Source of the DNA: CAYWJA01 sp964458485
Lineage (GTDB): Bacteria > Patescibacteriota > Gracilibacteria > UM-FILTER-43-11
DNA length: 60,868 bases
Direction of reading: 5' to 3'
NCBI GenBank assembly: GCA_964458485.1
Contig: CAYWJA010000006.1
Coordinates: 1-60,868 of the forward strand
Shown here: in pieces, positions 43,284-51,787 of the stretch
Layout: the number at the start of each line of letters is the position of its first letter
Numbering within the stretch: the first letter of the stretch is position 1
Notes under the pieces: generated by a model
Databases searched by the model: none
What the model saw: the letters and a program-made list of their open reading frames with translations, nothing else
Told to the model about the DNA's origin: nothing
Position numbers and translations under genes: made by a program

Positions 43284-44159
43284 ATGACCACAAAAACAGA
43301 AACAATACAACATTTAGACGACTTACCATCTAACCAAAATACAATGTCTACATTAGCCCTATATTTCAATCGACTTTTGCAAAAATTATTAGGCGCACCT
43401 GAAGAAGCTCATACTGATGACGCTACAGCCGCCAATCAACTTGGTGAATACGAAGCTGAAAGTGTGCAAAACACCTTAGATAATTCATATGTACCGGTGC
43501 CAATATTAAGTGCCAGGAAAATTCAGGATGAAATAATCACAAGGCGATTTAAGGGTAGGCCACTTAAAATCGCGGATATTGGATGTGGCGACGGTTATCA
43601 CGGGGAAATTTTCGCACCAGACTGCCTTCATTATCATGGATTTGAAATATCGTCTGAAATGGCTAAAAAAACGCGTAATTTATGGAAAAGCCTTGGGTTA
43701 AATAATACAAAAGTAACTGAAGATGATGCTGCGACAGTTGAACTTGAGCCAGACGCCTTTGATGTAGTTTGGAGCCTGTATTTTACATCCGGCAACTTCC
43801 GGGAAGAATTTGATGATATACGTAAATACGATGATGCATATTTAGATGCAAATCCTCAGTTTATTAAAATAATTGCAAACTTTTATAATGCATTAAGAAT
43901 AGGTGGAAAGATGTTTTTAACTGTATATAAAGATGCTCCTGTAACAGAAAAAATGCAACGAACATTTTACAAGCAAACAGGGCAAACAGTTATTACACCT
44001 CTCTGCTCACGCTTTGTAGCTACTAAAGAAAATTTTTGGTCCGTAAGATGGACAAAAAGAAGCATGCTTGCAAACCTTGCTCATTGTGGAATTAAACCGG
44101 AACAAGTTAAGTTTAATGATTTGAATGAGGTTGCTTGGTTAGTTGAAGTAACTAAGTGA
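43284..44159 (+). CDS. Class I SAM-dependent methyltransferase
   Basis: 291 residues. IADIGCGDGYHGEIF (about 94-108) is the SAM loop, HGFEISSEMAKKTR the second strand and AFDVVWSLYF the motif near the active site. N-terminal ~80 residues have no clear family. Likely co-transcribed with the PLP-fold gene. The substrate is unknown. Confidence 0.82.
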   Translation: MTTKTETIQHLDDLPSNQNTMSTLALYFNRLLQKLLGAPEEAHTDDATAANQLGEYEAESVQNTLDNSYVPVPILSARKIQDEIITRRFKGRPLKIADIGCGDGYHGEIFAPDCLHYHGFEISSEMAKKTRNLWKSLGLNNTKVTEDDAATVELEPDAFDVVWSLYFTSGNFREEFDDIRKYDDAYLDANPQFIKIIANFYNALRIGGKMFLTVYKDAPVTEKMQRTFYKQTGQTVITPLCSRFVATKENFWSVRWTKRSMLANLAHCGIKPEQVKFNDLNEVAWLVEVTK

Positions 44160-44334
44160 TTTCGCATTTCGCATTTCTGATTTCGCATTGTCATTTGCTA
44201 TTCGGCATTTTGCATTTGCTAGCTAATCAGATAGTATAAATACTGATTAACAGATATTGATTAACTAATTATAAGTAAAATGCCAAATACGAAATGTGAC
44301 TTTTGAATGCGAAATCAGAAATGCAAAATGCTAA
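44160..44334. repeat. Repeat family A, copy 8
   Basis: Arms TTTCGCATTTCTGATTTCGC and GAATGCGAAATCAGAAATGC with the CTAGCTAATCAG centre, in the convergent gap before the TrmB-like gene. Confidence 0.85.
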
Positions 44335-45111
44335 TTATTTCTTCCCCTTATCCAACCTCCCCGCCTCTTCCCATGCCAACTCAAAAACAACAACCATTGC
44401 TTCATAAATTTCCTGACTTTCAATAATAATGCCAAGCTTTTCTTTTAAAGAAGTAATATTAACCTTATTATCATAAATCTGAATTTCCGGTGTAAATGAA
44501 TATTTATTAGCAGGAATTAAGCGACTATCCCTCCATTCCTTCTTATCATTCTTGGTCTTTGCACGAGCAAGTTCTGTATTTGGATGTACTGAACGCATTT
44601 TAATCTTATTTTTAACACGCCTGTTATAATAGGTTTTAAAATAATCCGGTAAAACACCATGCATGGCATCAAAGGAGGCAAAGGAACGTAATTCTTCAGA
44701 TGATTTCAGTGTATCTTCATATACTGTCACAAGTCCATCATCGCCTTCGTAAAAGGTTACTTTTGGCTTTGTACTTTCAGGACGATAACGTGTTTCAAGT
44801 TCTGCCATAACATCATTTAACTGATCAATTTTTCCATCTATATTTGCATTTACATCAACACGCTGTCTTTCCAGCAAATTAATCAAATTTTTAGGTTCTT
44901 CCGGTGTATACAACTGCGTATTTGCCTTGGTAGTCTTTTTAATAAGCCCTTTGACTACTAATTTATCCAGCAAAAACCGTGTTGTATTACGGGGGATGCT
45001 TATCTTTCTAGCAATTACAGAAGCTGGTTGAGTTCCAAGCTCTAATGCAATTAAATATACATTAATTTCTTTTGTATTAAGACCGATGTTTTGAAGAACG
45101 TTTTTGATCAT
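44335..45111 (-). CDS. TrmB-family transcription regulator
   Basis: 258 residues. An N-terminal winged helix (NVLQNIGLNTKEINVYLIALELG...RKISIPRNTTRFLLDKLVVKGLI) is followed by a coiled coil and a C-terminal TrmB/PLD-like domain with FYEGDDGLVTVYEDTLKSS. The family senses sugars or small ligands. A palindrome overlapping its own start point (45140-45158) suggests autoregulation. It is divergent from the 45717 cluster. Confidence 0.85.
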   Translation of the reverse strand: MIKNVLQNIGLNTKEINVYLIALELGTQPASVIARKISIPRNTTRFLLDKLVVKGLIKKTTKANTQLYTPEEPKNLINLLERQRVDVNANIDGKIDQLNDVMAELETRYRPESTKPKVTFYEGDDGLVTVYEDTLKSSEELRSFASFDAMHGVLPDYFKTYYNRRVKNKIKMRSVHPNTELARAKTKNDKKEWRDSRLIPANKYSFTPEIQIYDNKVNITSLKEKLGIIIESQEIYEAMVVVFELAWEEAGRLDKGKK

Positions 45112-45139
45112 GGCTTAGAATTTTTAATAAATTTAATGA

Positions 45140-45158
45140 TGACAATATATTATTGTCA
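45140..45158. promoter_or_regulatory. Likely operator for the TrmB-like regulator
   Basis: TGACAATA-TAT-TATTGTCA: 8-bp arms, 3-nt centre, placed around +1 of the minus-strand promoter. The half-site TTGACAATCTAAT recurs in the facing plus-strand promoter at 45219. Confidence 0.65.
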
Positions 45159-45163
45159 ATCTA

Positions 45164-45192
45164 ATTATAGCTTATATAAAGCCAAAAAGCAA
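45164..45192 (-). promoter_or_regulatory. Promoter of the TrmB-like gene
   Basis: TTGCTT, 17 nt, TATAAT on the minus strand, just upstream of the palindrome. Confidence 0.78.
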
Positions 45193-45218
45193 GTATTTTA
45201 ATGTTTAATATATGGCTA

Positions 45219-45247
45219 TTGACAATCTAATCATTTCAACTTATAAT
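45219..45247 (+). promoter_or_regulatory. Perfect-consensus promoter of the leader and 45717 cluster
   Basis: TTGACA, 17 nt, TATAAT, all twelve consensus bases. Start expected near 45254. It shares a TGACAATCTAAT half-site with the TrmB operator. Confidence 0.88.
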
Positions 45248-45253
45248 AATCTC

Positions 45254-45696
45254 CAAAATAAAAAACAGAAATAAGAAATAGGAAATAAAGAATAAAAATA
45301 AAGAATAATTGATCTTTCTAAACATTAAAAAATAAATTACTTCCTTCTGATCTGGAGGGAAGGGTGCAAATAGAAATTTAAAATAAATTTTGCTCTTTAC
45401 TTTTTATACCGTGAACTTTCCACCAATACTATTTCCTCTGAGCAATCAGGGAAATACGGAGAGGTATACCGATTAGAAAGTTTGGACTAGATCATTATTT
45501 TAAATTCATAAATCCAGGTAAACCGTCACAATTTAGAGACGACCCTCCATCGGATTTAGCACTCTATTTGTACGCTCCTTTTCAAATCAAACACAAAATA
45601 AAACAACCCTCCCACTCATCCTATTCACCTAAAATTAAAACTAAAATTAAAAAATATTTAATTTATTAGGAGGGCTCATCACAGCCCTCCTTTTTT
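45254..45696 (+). ncRNA. Candidate structured leader RNA or small RNA
   Basis: About 440 nt between a perfect promoter and a strong terminator, without a convincing reading frame. Stems visible by eye: TATACC with GGTATA (near 45406 and 45455), ATTTCC with GGAAAT inside it, AACTTTC with GAAAGTT, and several CCCTCC stretches that could pair with the AGGAGGG arm of the terminator. This fits a cis-acting attenuator of the 45717 gene or an independent RNA. I could not match it to RNase P, 6S or tmRNA. Confidence 0.5.
45668..45696 (+). terminator. Terminator before the 45717 cluster
   Basis: AGGAGGGCT / AGCCCTCCT stem with a 6-nt loop and six T, 20 nt before the start codon. Being inside the leader it can work as an attenuator. 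Confidence 0.88.
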
Positions 45697-45716
45697 AAAA
45701 CTTAAATAAAAAATAT

Positions 45717-46985
45717 ATGTCAGAAGAGCCAAAAATAGATAAAACACCCGCTTCTATAGAAGTGAATGGTATAAAAGGCTTAGCGCTACAGCCATTTTCA
45801 AAACCCGATGAAGACCTTATAAGTGCATTTAGAGGGTGTAAAAAAGCTTTATTTATCGATCTTGCTGCAACACCTCAAATGCAACAACTCATGGATGCAC
45901 TTGAGGAAGAAGGCGTTGAAATAGTTGGATATCGCGATCATCACTATGCACCGGATAGCACAGATGAACGTGATAAAAAAATAGCTGCAAATGCTGAGCA
46001 GATAAAAGAGAGACTTAGTGATGGTGCCCGTTTTGATTTGCGTGAGAATGCACCTTCATGCGCACGACTAGTAGATCTTGGCGAAGCAGTACGCAATAAA
46101 ATTGATTTAATACTCCATCATAGTGACACAGATGGATTTTTAGGATATCTAAAGGCATGTGGCGTTACCTATGAAGGAATGGAGCAAGATGCGGATATAA
46201 TAGATAGCCGTGGTGATGAAAGTAAACTTACTAAACATGGCAAGTTATATTTAGACTCATTAGCTTCACTTCCGCCCTTTAATCCAAAAAAACCAGAAAT
46301 AGCAACTAAGGCGCGTCAAAAATTACAGGAAGAATTCCTTGATTATATAGAAGGTAATTTTTCAGAAGAAGTTGCTGCACCATTAAAAGAAAGGGCTAAG
46401 GTAGCTCTGGAGGTAAAAGAAACTACTGAAGAACTTCTTGAATTAGTAGAAATTCTTGAGGGTGGCATTGCTTTTGTAGATACAACTGCCGTTAGTGGCA
46501 GGAAATACAATCATATCAAACTGAGTGATGGCATGGGTACATTAGATGGCGTGCGTATAATTGCACAAAAAAGAAGATCTGGATCATTAACACAAAGGGG
46601 TCATGCCCAAATTTCTATAAATCGACTTCCTTCAGATAAAAAAACTGATCTCCGAGATTATTTACCGAAAGACGTACAAAGTGGAGTTGAACACGGTCGA
46701 ATATTTCATACGCCTTTCCTTCTTCATTTAAGAGAGGATTTATTTGATGATTTTGCTGAACGATTTAATGAAAAAATACCTGGAATTAGAAACGATCTTG
46801 TTATACAAACTCTAAAAAAAGATCTTTGTTTGAATGAACAGGAAATTGATGAATTGCTAAAAAGGCAAGATGATCCTGAGGTGCAGAAAAAAACGCGTTT
46901 TGCTATCTATCGAGTCTGGGAAAATAATTCAGAGTGGGGACAGCAGGTAATTTACGAACTACTGCGGGATTTAAAAATAAAATAA
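45717..46985 (+). CDS. DHH-like phosphoesterase
   Basis: 422 residues. GYRDHHYAPD (DHH at 74-76) and LILHHSDTDGFLG (134-142) resemble the two acidic metal-binding motifs of DHH phosphoesterases (RecJ, oligoribonuclease, c-di-AMP phosphodiesterase group); the first motif (DxDxxx) may be FIDLAAT at 47-53. The C-terminal GGIAFVDTT...YNHIKLSDG part could be the DHHA1-like half. It heads a four-gene cluster after a structured leader. The substrate is unknown. Confidence 0.72.
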   Translation: MSEEPKIDKTPASIEVNGIKGLALQPFSKPDEDLISAFRGCKKALFIDLAATPQMQQLMDALEEEGVEIVGYRDHHYAPDSTDERDKKIAANAEQIKERLSDGARFDLRENAPSCARLVDLGEAVRNKIDLILHHSDTDGFLGYLKACGVTYEGMEQDADIIDSRGDESKLTKHGKLYLDSLASLPPFNPKKPEIATKARQKLQEEFLDYIEGNFSEEVAAPLKERAKVALEVKETTEELLELVEILEGGIAFVDTTAVSGRKYNHIKLSDGMGTLDGVRIIAQKRRSGSLTQRGHAQISINRLPSDKKTDLRDYLPKDVQSGVEHGRIFHTPFLLHLREDLFDDFAERFNEKIPGIRNDLVIQTLKKDLCLNEQEIDELLKRQDDPEVQKKTRFAIYRVWENNSEWGQQVIYELLRDLKIK

Positions 46986-47003
46986 TTCTTAACCAAAGAT
47001 ACT

Positions 47004-47687
47004 ATGCCCAGAAACACATCCTGTGTCACAACAGATCAAGGCACAAAAATCGAAAGAGGACATCCACTTAACAGAGCACTGCCATTTTTTATGCCAGATG
47101 ACGTAGAGGTTATAGAATTACCACTAGATTCTTTATTGCCAGCTGATATAAGGCAGAGAATTTCACAAGCTCTAAATATTTTAGGCAATATTTGGAATTC
47201 ATCTATTGGTGGTGATGGTAAAATTCTCGAGATTAATGATAAAAGATACATTTATGTAGCCGAATGTGATCATGTTTATTCATATGGCGATGATTATCCT
47301 AGGGTAATGGATAAACAAATACTTGAAGAAGCTAGGCATCAATTTCATGCGGATTTACTTATTGATCATGCCAGAATAGAAGCAGCTGTAGCATTAGCAA
47401 ATAAACTTGAAGATGGTGACTCTAAGGAATTGGCAAATGTAATTTATGCTCACATGGAATATACAGATGGTACTATCTGCCCCGTCAGAAAAAACGGAAT
47501 GTTGTTTTTTAAGGCTGGTCGTAATGCATCTCATGATTTTTTTCTCGGTATCAAAGATGGTCAAAAATATCTTTATGCAATGGGCGATAGCTTTAGGCCT
47601 GATCCAAATGATCCTGAGGGACCCACTGATGGTGCCAGTGAATACGTTGAAGAAGTGGATGAGTGGGGCTATATTGGTCATTTCTAA
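47004..47687 (+). CDS. Cluster protein 1 of a tandem three-gene family
   Basis: 227 residues, acidic. Its C-terminal half (MEYTDGTICPVRKNGMLFFKAG ... EWGYIGHF) aligns with those of 47746 and 48749: HxxFTxGxI, DGIxFFQVG, YxGYKDGQRYxYV and YIG endings. A middle segment YIYVAECDHVYSYGDD also matches. No signal peptide or known domain. A tandem duplication gave three diverged copies. Confidence 0.7.
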   Translation: MPRNTSCVTTDQGTKIERGHPLNRALPFFMPDDVEVIELPLDSLLPADIRQRISQALNILGNIWNSSIGGDGKILEINDKRYIYVAECDHVYSYGDDYPRVMDKQILEEARHQFHADLLIDHARIEAAVALANKLEDGDSKELANVIYAHMEYTDGTICPVRKNGMLFFKAGRNASHDFFLGIKDGQKYLYAMGDSFRPDPNDPEGPTDGASEYVEEVDEWGYIGHF

Positions 47688-47745
47688 TCTTATAATTTTG
47701 TAATCTTCAATCTTTTAATAATATTATTTCTTAACCCAAATTATT

Positions 47746-48702
47746 ATGCCAAGAGTTAATTATATACCAGGTGAAGATCCAGATAGTGATCCAAAGCTTG
47801 GTAACCATAAAAGACGTGAAAGAAAAAGAAGACGCCAAGTATCATCTGTACTTGGAGGGGGTAATGTTGAGCCTACCAGAGAAAGAGAAAGGCATGGAAG
47901 AAGACATTATACTATTGATGATAAAAATCTTCTTGGTGAAGTACTTCAAACTTCAAGAGGTACTTTTTTTGTAACAGACGATGGAGATGTATATAGCTTA
48001 AAAACTAAAAAGCTAACCACAAACGAAAGAGACTTAAAAGCTGTACAGTATATAGAAGAACAAAAATATGACGCGGGTCACGCAGATGAATATGGCTACC
48101 TCATCAATGAAGGAGAAAGCCTACCACGATCAATTATACCCAAAGAGTTGGAAGAAAAAGCAAAACAAGGATCATACCCTGAGGAATATGATAACTTTCA
48201 TTATGAAGACCTTGGTAACGATAAATACATTGCAGGACAGCTATATAAAGTTGATTATGTTGAATACTTATATGATCTAGCAACTAATAAAATCTACAGA
48301 TATACAGATGAGGGTTTTGTTTTGGTTGAAGATGAAGACATTATTAAGGCAGTACAAGAATTAAAAGAGAAAGATGATGAGGCATTAAAATGCAGAATGT
48401 ATATAGATGAATGTCTGTCTGGACCTAAAATATTAAAAGAAATATTATCTTTGCATACAACATTTACCTGCGGAAAAATAAAACCAATTTATAGAGATGG
48501 AATCATATTTTTTCAAGTAGGAAAAAGTGAAACTCATGCATATTACGCTGGATACAAAAATAATAAAAAATATAAATATGTACGCCGTGAATCATGGATC
48601 CCAGAACAAATGCACAATCCAGAAGCCATAGAAGATAACCAGCCAGACTTTGAGGGAGATATTATTGAAGTTAAAAAATGGGGGTATGTGGGGGAACAGT
48701 AA
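47746..48702 (+). CDS. Cluster protein 2 of a tandem three-gene family
   Basis: 318 residues. A basic N-terminus (NHKRRERKRRRQVSS) and an extra ~70-residue unit LGEVLQTSRGTFFVTDDGDVYSLKTKK precede the shared part (YLYDLATNKIYRYTDEG, ILSLHTTFTCGKIKP, GIIFFQVGKS, KKWGYVGEQ). The basic start could bind nucleic acid, but that is a guess. It is 58 nt after the previous gene. Confidence 0.7.
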   Translation: MPRVNYIPGEDPDSDPKLGNHKRRERKRRRQVSSVLGGGNVEPTRERERHGRRHYTIDDKNLLGEVLQTSRGTFFVTDDGDVYSLKTKKLTTNERDLKAVQYIEEQKYDAGHADEYGYLINEGESLPRSIIPKELEEKAKQGSYPEEYDNFHYEDLGNDKYIAGQLYKVDYVEYLYDLATNKIYRYTDEGFVLVEDEDIIKAVQELKEKDDEALKCRMYIDECLSGPKILKEILSLHTTFTCGKIKPIYRDGIIFFQVGKSETHAYYAGYKNNKKYKYVRRESWIPEQMHNPEAIEDNQPDFEGDIIEVKKWGYVGEQ

Positions 48703-48748
48703 AACTTAAGTTTTAGAATCTATAACCATTTATTATTTTAATAAAATT

Positions 48749-49369
48749 ATGTCAAACATTAATCAACCACCAAATAAAAATACTGAAGTTCCAGAGCAAT
48801 TATGGCAAAAAGCAAGAGGCCTTTTAGCTCGCATAAGCAGGGAACCAATATCACCAACACACTTAAGAGCAGGTAAAAAAGTTAATGGTTATTATTATGC
48901 AATTGGGAATGAAAGTTATTTATATGATGCTGATACAGATACTGTTTATAAATATGACTTTTTTCCTAATACTATTACTGAAATTATAGATGATGAATCG
49001 ATAATTAGAGAGGTTAAAGAAAAAATAAAAAATGATGAAATAATTAATAATGCACGGCGAGAAGTTGCAGAATTACTCACAAGCCATGAAGTAACGCAAG
49101 AGATACTAATGCTGCATATGGAATTTACAGGTGGACATGTTCGCGGGCCTACAACAAAGGATGGAATTATGTTCTATCAAGTTGGTCACGATCTTGACCA
49201 AGATTCTTATATTGGATACAAAGATGGCCAAAGATACGTATATATAGTTAGTGATTCTGATGAGCCAATGCCTGATGATCTAGATGCTTGCTATCCCCCA
49301 CCAAAAGAGACCATACGCCCTGTAGATCAATTCGAAGGAAATGTATATATTGGTAATTTTTATCGTTAA
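48749..49369 (+). CDS. Cluster protein 3 of a tandem three-gene family
   Basis: 206 residues; the shared part is YLYDADTDTVYKYDFFPN, ILMLHMEFTGGHVRG, GIMFYQVGHD, YIGYKDGQRYVYIVSDS and NVYIGNFYR. It is the shortest copy and ends the cluster; a terminator hairpin follows at 49414. The function is unknown. Confidence 0.7.
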   Translation: MSNINQPPNKNTEVPEQLWQKARGLLARISREPISPTHLRAGKKVNGYYYAIGNESYLYDADTDTVYKYDFFPNTITEIIDDESIIREVKEKIKNDEIINNARREVAELLTSHEVTQEILMLHMEFTGGHVRGPTTKDGIMFYQVGHDLDQDSYIGYKDGQRYVYIVSDSDEPMPDDLDACYPPPKETIRPVDQFEGNVYIGNFYR

Positions 49370-49413
49370 AATCAGCTAAAGAGAAACTAAAAAGGGTTAA
49401 GGGATCTGTCCAG

Positions 49414-49480
49414 AAAGCCCCGTATTCACTTCTATGTTCGGTCTAGTATTGGACTATGATGAAAGATGCGGGGTTTTTCT
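49414..49480 (+). terminator. Long terminator hairpin after the cluster
   Basis: AAAGCCCCGTAT pairs with ATGCGGGGTTTT across a 40-nt loop that has an inner TCTAGTATTGGACTA hairpin; T-run follows. Confidence 0.75.
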
Positions 49481-49496
49481 ATGATCTGCTCGTTCC

Positions 49497-49646
49497 ACTC
49501 GCATAACCTAATAGTGACCAGGCTTCCTCAACTTCGTTTTGTCAGCCGTTACCCAATAGTGTTTTTGGCTCTTAAAAACAATTAGGTAACATGAAGTAGG
49601 TCACGCGAACGTAGTGAGCTGGTCACGCGAAGCTGGTCACTATTGG
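49497..49646. repeat. Repeat family F, second copy
   Basis: GCATAACCTAATAGTGACC at the left facing GGTCACTATTGGGC at the right, with GGTCACGCGAACGTAGTGAGC words as at 4440-4512. The stop codon of the reductase-like gene lies in its right end. Confidence 0.75.
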
Positions 49647-50479
49647 GCATCCTTATAATTTTTCAATACTTTACTAAGCGATTCTTCAAGCGGCGGCATA
49701 TTTACCCCTAAATCTTCTCTTTTATCCGTATTAAGTACACAATTAGAACGACGCATACAAAGAGTATCTTGCTCACCTTCCGGCATAAGCTTTAATTCAA
49801 AATCAGGATCAACAATTTCTTTATACATTGTCATTATTTCTCTATGATCCATTGCTCCGATATTTGTCATATTAAATATCCCCTTCTCTCCTCTTTTGAT
49901 AAGCTCAATACTTGCCGGAACAAAATCTTCTATTACTGTGCAAGAGTTTTTAATGTTAATAATTTTATCGTACTTCAGAAGCTTATCTATGAGATTTTTA
50001 GGACTTGGCTTACTGGTTATTGGTATGCGGATGCGCAGTTGTAATACATTATCGAATTCTTTTAAGGTCATTTCGCTACAAATACGTGACCTACTATAAA
50101 CAGACCCATAGAAATTCGGTTCGCTCTCCTCTGTAAAACCTTTACCATCATTATCTCCTTCATAAACACACCCACTACTCATCTGAACCATATAAATATC
50201 AAATTCTTTAGCTACAGATGCAATATTTACACTACCACCAACATTAACACTAAATGTTTTTGCAGGGTGCGTTTCACACCAATCAACATTAGGCCGCCCC
50301 GTCATCCCTGTTGCATTAATAATTATATCCGGACGTAATTTATCTACCTCATTTTTAATTGCCGTATAATCCCTAACTTCAATTCTAGGGCTAGATACCT
50401 CAAATCCAGCATCTGGTAATGCGGTTTTAAAATGAGAGCCGATGAAGCCGGTGGAACCGAGGAGAAGAATTTTTTTCAT
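49640..50479 (-). CDS. RmlD-like NAD(P)-dependent sugar reductase/epimerase
   Basis: 279 residues of the short-chain extended dehydrogenase fold. KKILLLGSTGFIGSHFKTALP is the nucleotide loop (GxxGxxG). INATGMTGRPNVDWCETH and MVQMSSGCVYEGD resemble RmlD and plant NRS/ER proteins. The catalytic YxxxK appears as YSRSR, so Lys is replaced by Arg. Probable role in nucleotide-sugar (rhamnose-like) synthesis; the altered Lys makes the reaction uncertain. Confidence 0.78.
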   Translation of the reverse strand: MKKILLLGSTGFIGSHFKTALPDAGFEVSSPRIEVRDYTAIKNEVDKLRPDIIINATGMTGRPNVDWCETHPAKTFSVNVGGSVNIASVAKEFDIYMVQMSSGCVYEGDNDGKGFTEESEPNFYGSVYSRSRICSEMTLKEFDNVLQLRIRIPITSKPSPKNLIDKLLKYDKIINIKNSCTVIEDFVPASIELIKRGEKGIFNMTNIGAMDHREIMTMYKEIVDPDFELKLMPEGEQDTLCMRRSNCVLNTDKREDLGVNMPPLEESLSKVLKNYKDAQ

Positions 50480-50486
50480 AAATTTT

Positions 50487-50562
50487 TAATTACTCAATTA
50501 CCCAATTATTCTACCATTACTCCACTAATTAGGAAATTAAGTAATTGGGCAATTAAGTAATT
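50487..50562. repeat. Repeat family H: AATTACCCAATTA inverted repeat
   Basis: AATTACTCAATTACCCAATT left and AATTGGGCAATTAAGTAATT right, between the divergent genes at 49640 and 50606. Confidence 0.75.
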
Positions 50563-50605
50563 TGATTTCAAAATTCTATCAATTATATGTAAAATAGAAA
50601 GTAAG

Positions 50606-51775
50606 ATGCTATCAATCTTCAAAAAAATCATAAATTTCTTCAGTATCTACGCGCACCCTTTTGAAAAAAGGGTAGATAAATTTTTATCCAAATTAAATTC
50701 CAATACCAGCAAACATCGTATTCATAGAATAATATTGGAATTGATGAAGGAGAATATTGTTATTTTTCACTTATGGTGTGAAAGGCGGTATAAGGGCTAC
50801 AAATATCTTAATAAGAAAAAAAGGCTAAAGTTATATGCAAATGCAGAAAAGATCAGCAGTGCATTTGATGACTTCTGTAAAGATAAAAACATCGACATAA
50901 ACTCATTACTTAAACACGTACCTGTACCATCTTTATATTTTAAGGGAAAAGAAAATCAATTAAAATATATTGCCTGCATCATGGATTTCTTTTCCGGTTC
51001 GCAAAAACATTTTAAGTACGAAAAATCCTGTAATTTCGGCAAACTCCTTAAAAATCCTGCAAAAACACAATTAATTGGCGATTGTAACCAAATAGTAACG
51101 CTTTATGTGTATTTATTTGGGTTAAAATATGATATTTCCGAATTAAAAATCAAAACCTACCCCGGTCATGTATGCCTGTATTTTAATGGTGTGGATATTG
51201 AGGCTACGAGTGGTTCATTCCAAAATTATAAAAAAGAAGGGCAAAAAATACTTCCTATTACAGAACTTGCTGCAATCAATTTATTAGATGTATCAGATTC
51301 AAGTGAGAAAATGTTCGAAGTGTCTCCATATGCTTTTATGGAAGCTGCTAAGCTAACCTTTCTTTTGAGCAGTGATGAAACAATAACCAAACATAATCTA
51401 AAAGCAGCTCATCAAAAGCTTGTAAACAAAGCTTTAAAAGACGGTCATTATCAGTCTGCCATAGATTACTCTGAAGACAGTGGGGACAGAGAATTAATTC
51501 GAATTTCCTATCATAATGCAGCAGTCCACGCATGTAAAACCCATAAATACAATAAGGCTATTAAATTATTTAAAAAAATAGACAATAAAAAAGGGATTAA
51601 AAACTGTTACGAATCTATGTTTGTTGATTTAAACAAACAAATCGCCAAGTTAAAAACCGTGGATCAGCTTAAAGCAAAAAGGTATACACTGCAAAAAATG
51701 AAAAAATATGCTCAAAAATCCGGTAACCATCAGCTTAAGGAACATGTTAAAGCTTTAATTTGTCAGATAAAATAA
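50606..51775 (+). CDS. Transglutaminase-like fold protein with helical C-terminal domain
   Basis: 389 residues, no signal peptide. The centre has LIGDCNQIVTLYVYLFGL (Cys), KTYPGHVCLYFNGVDIEATSG (His, then Asp/Glu), the order of a transglutaminase/cysteine-peptidase triad. From about 250 the protein is helical with TPR-like spacing (YQSAIDYSEDSGDRELIRISYHNAAVHACKTHKYNKAIKLFKKI). Its last 117 nt (51659-51775) recur as a remnant at 54966-55082. Confidence 0.65.
   Translation: MLSIFKKIINFFSIYAHPFEKRVDKFLSKLNSNTSKHRIHRIILELMKENIVIFHLWCERRYKGYKYLNKKKRLKLYANAEKISSAFDDFCKDKNIDINSLLKHVPVPSLYFKGKENQLKYIACIMDFFSGSQKHFKYEKSCNFGKLLKNPAKTQLIGDCNQIVTLYVYLFGLKYDISELKIKTYPGHVCLYFNGVDIEATSGSFQNYKKEGQKILPITELAAINLLDVSDSSEKMFEVSPYAFMEAAKLTFLLSSDETITKHNLKAAHQKLVNKALKDGHYQSAIDYSEDSGDRELIRISYHNAAVHACKTHKYNKAIKLFKKIDNKKGIKNCYESMFVDLNKQIAKLKTVDQLKAKRYTLQKMKKYAQKSGNHQLKEHVKALICQIK
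51659..51775 (+). repeat. 117-nt direct repeat, left copy (3' end of gene 50606)
   Basis: The last 39 codons of the transglutaminase-like gene. The right copy is 54966-55082, gap-free, roughly 80% identical, same orientation, on the other side of the helicase-sigma gene. Confidence 0.9.
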
Positions 51776-51787
51776 CAACTATTACTG

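Noticed and set aside
45300..45660. Possible RNase P RNA, 6S RNA or tmRNA in the 45-kb leader
   Set aside because: I found none of the conserved RNase P P4 words, tmRNA tRNA-like ends or the 6S bubble; kept as an unassigned leader.
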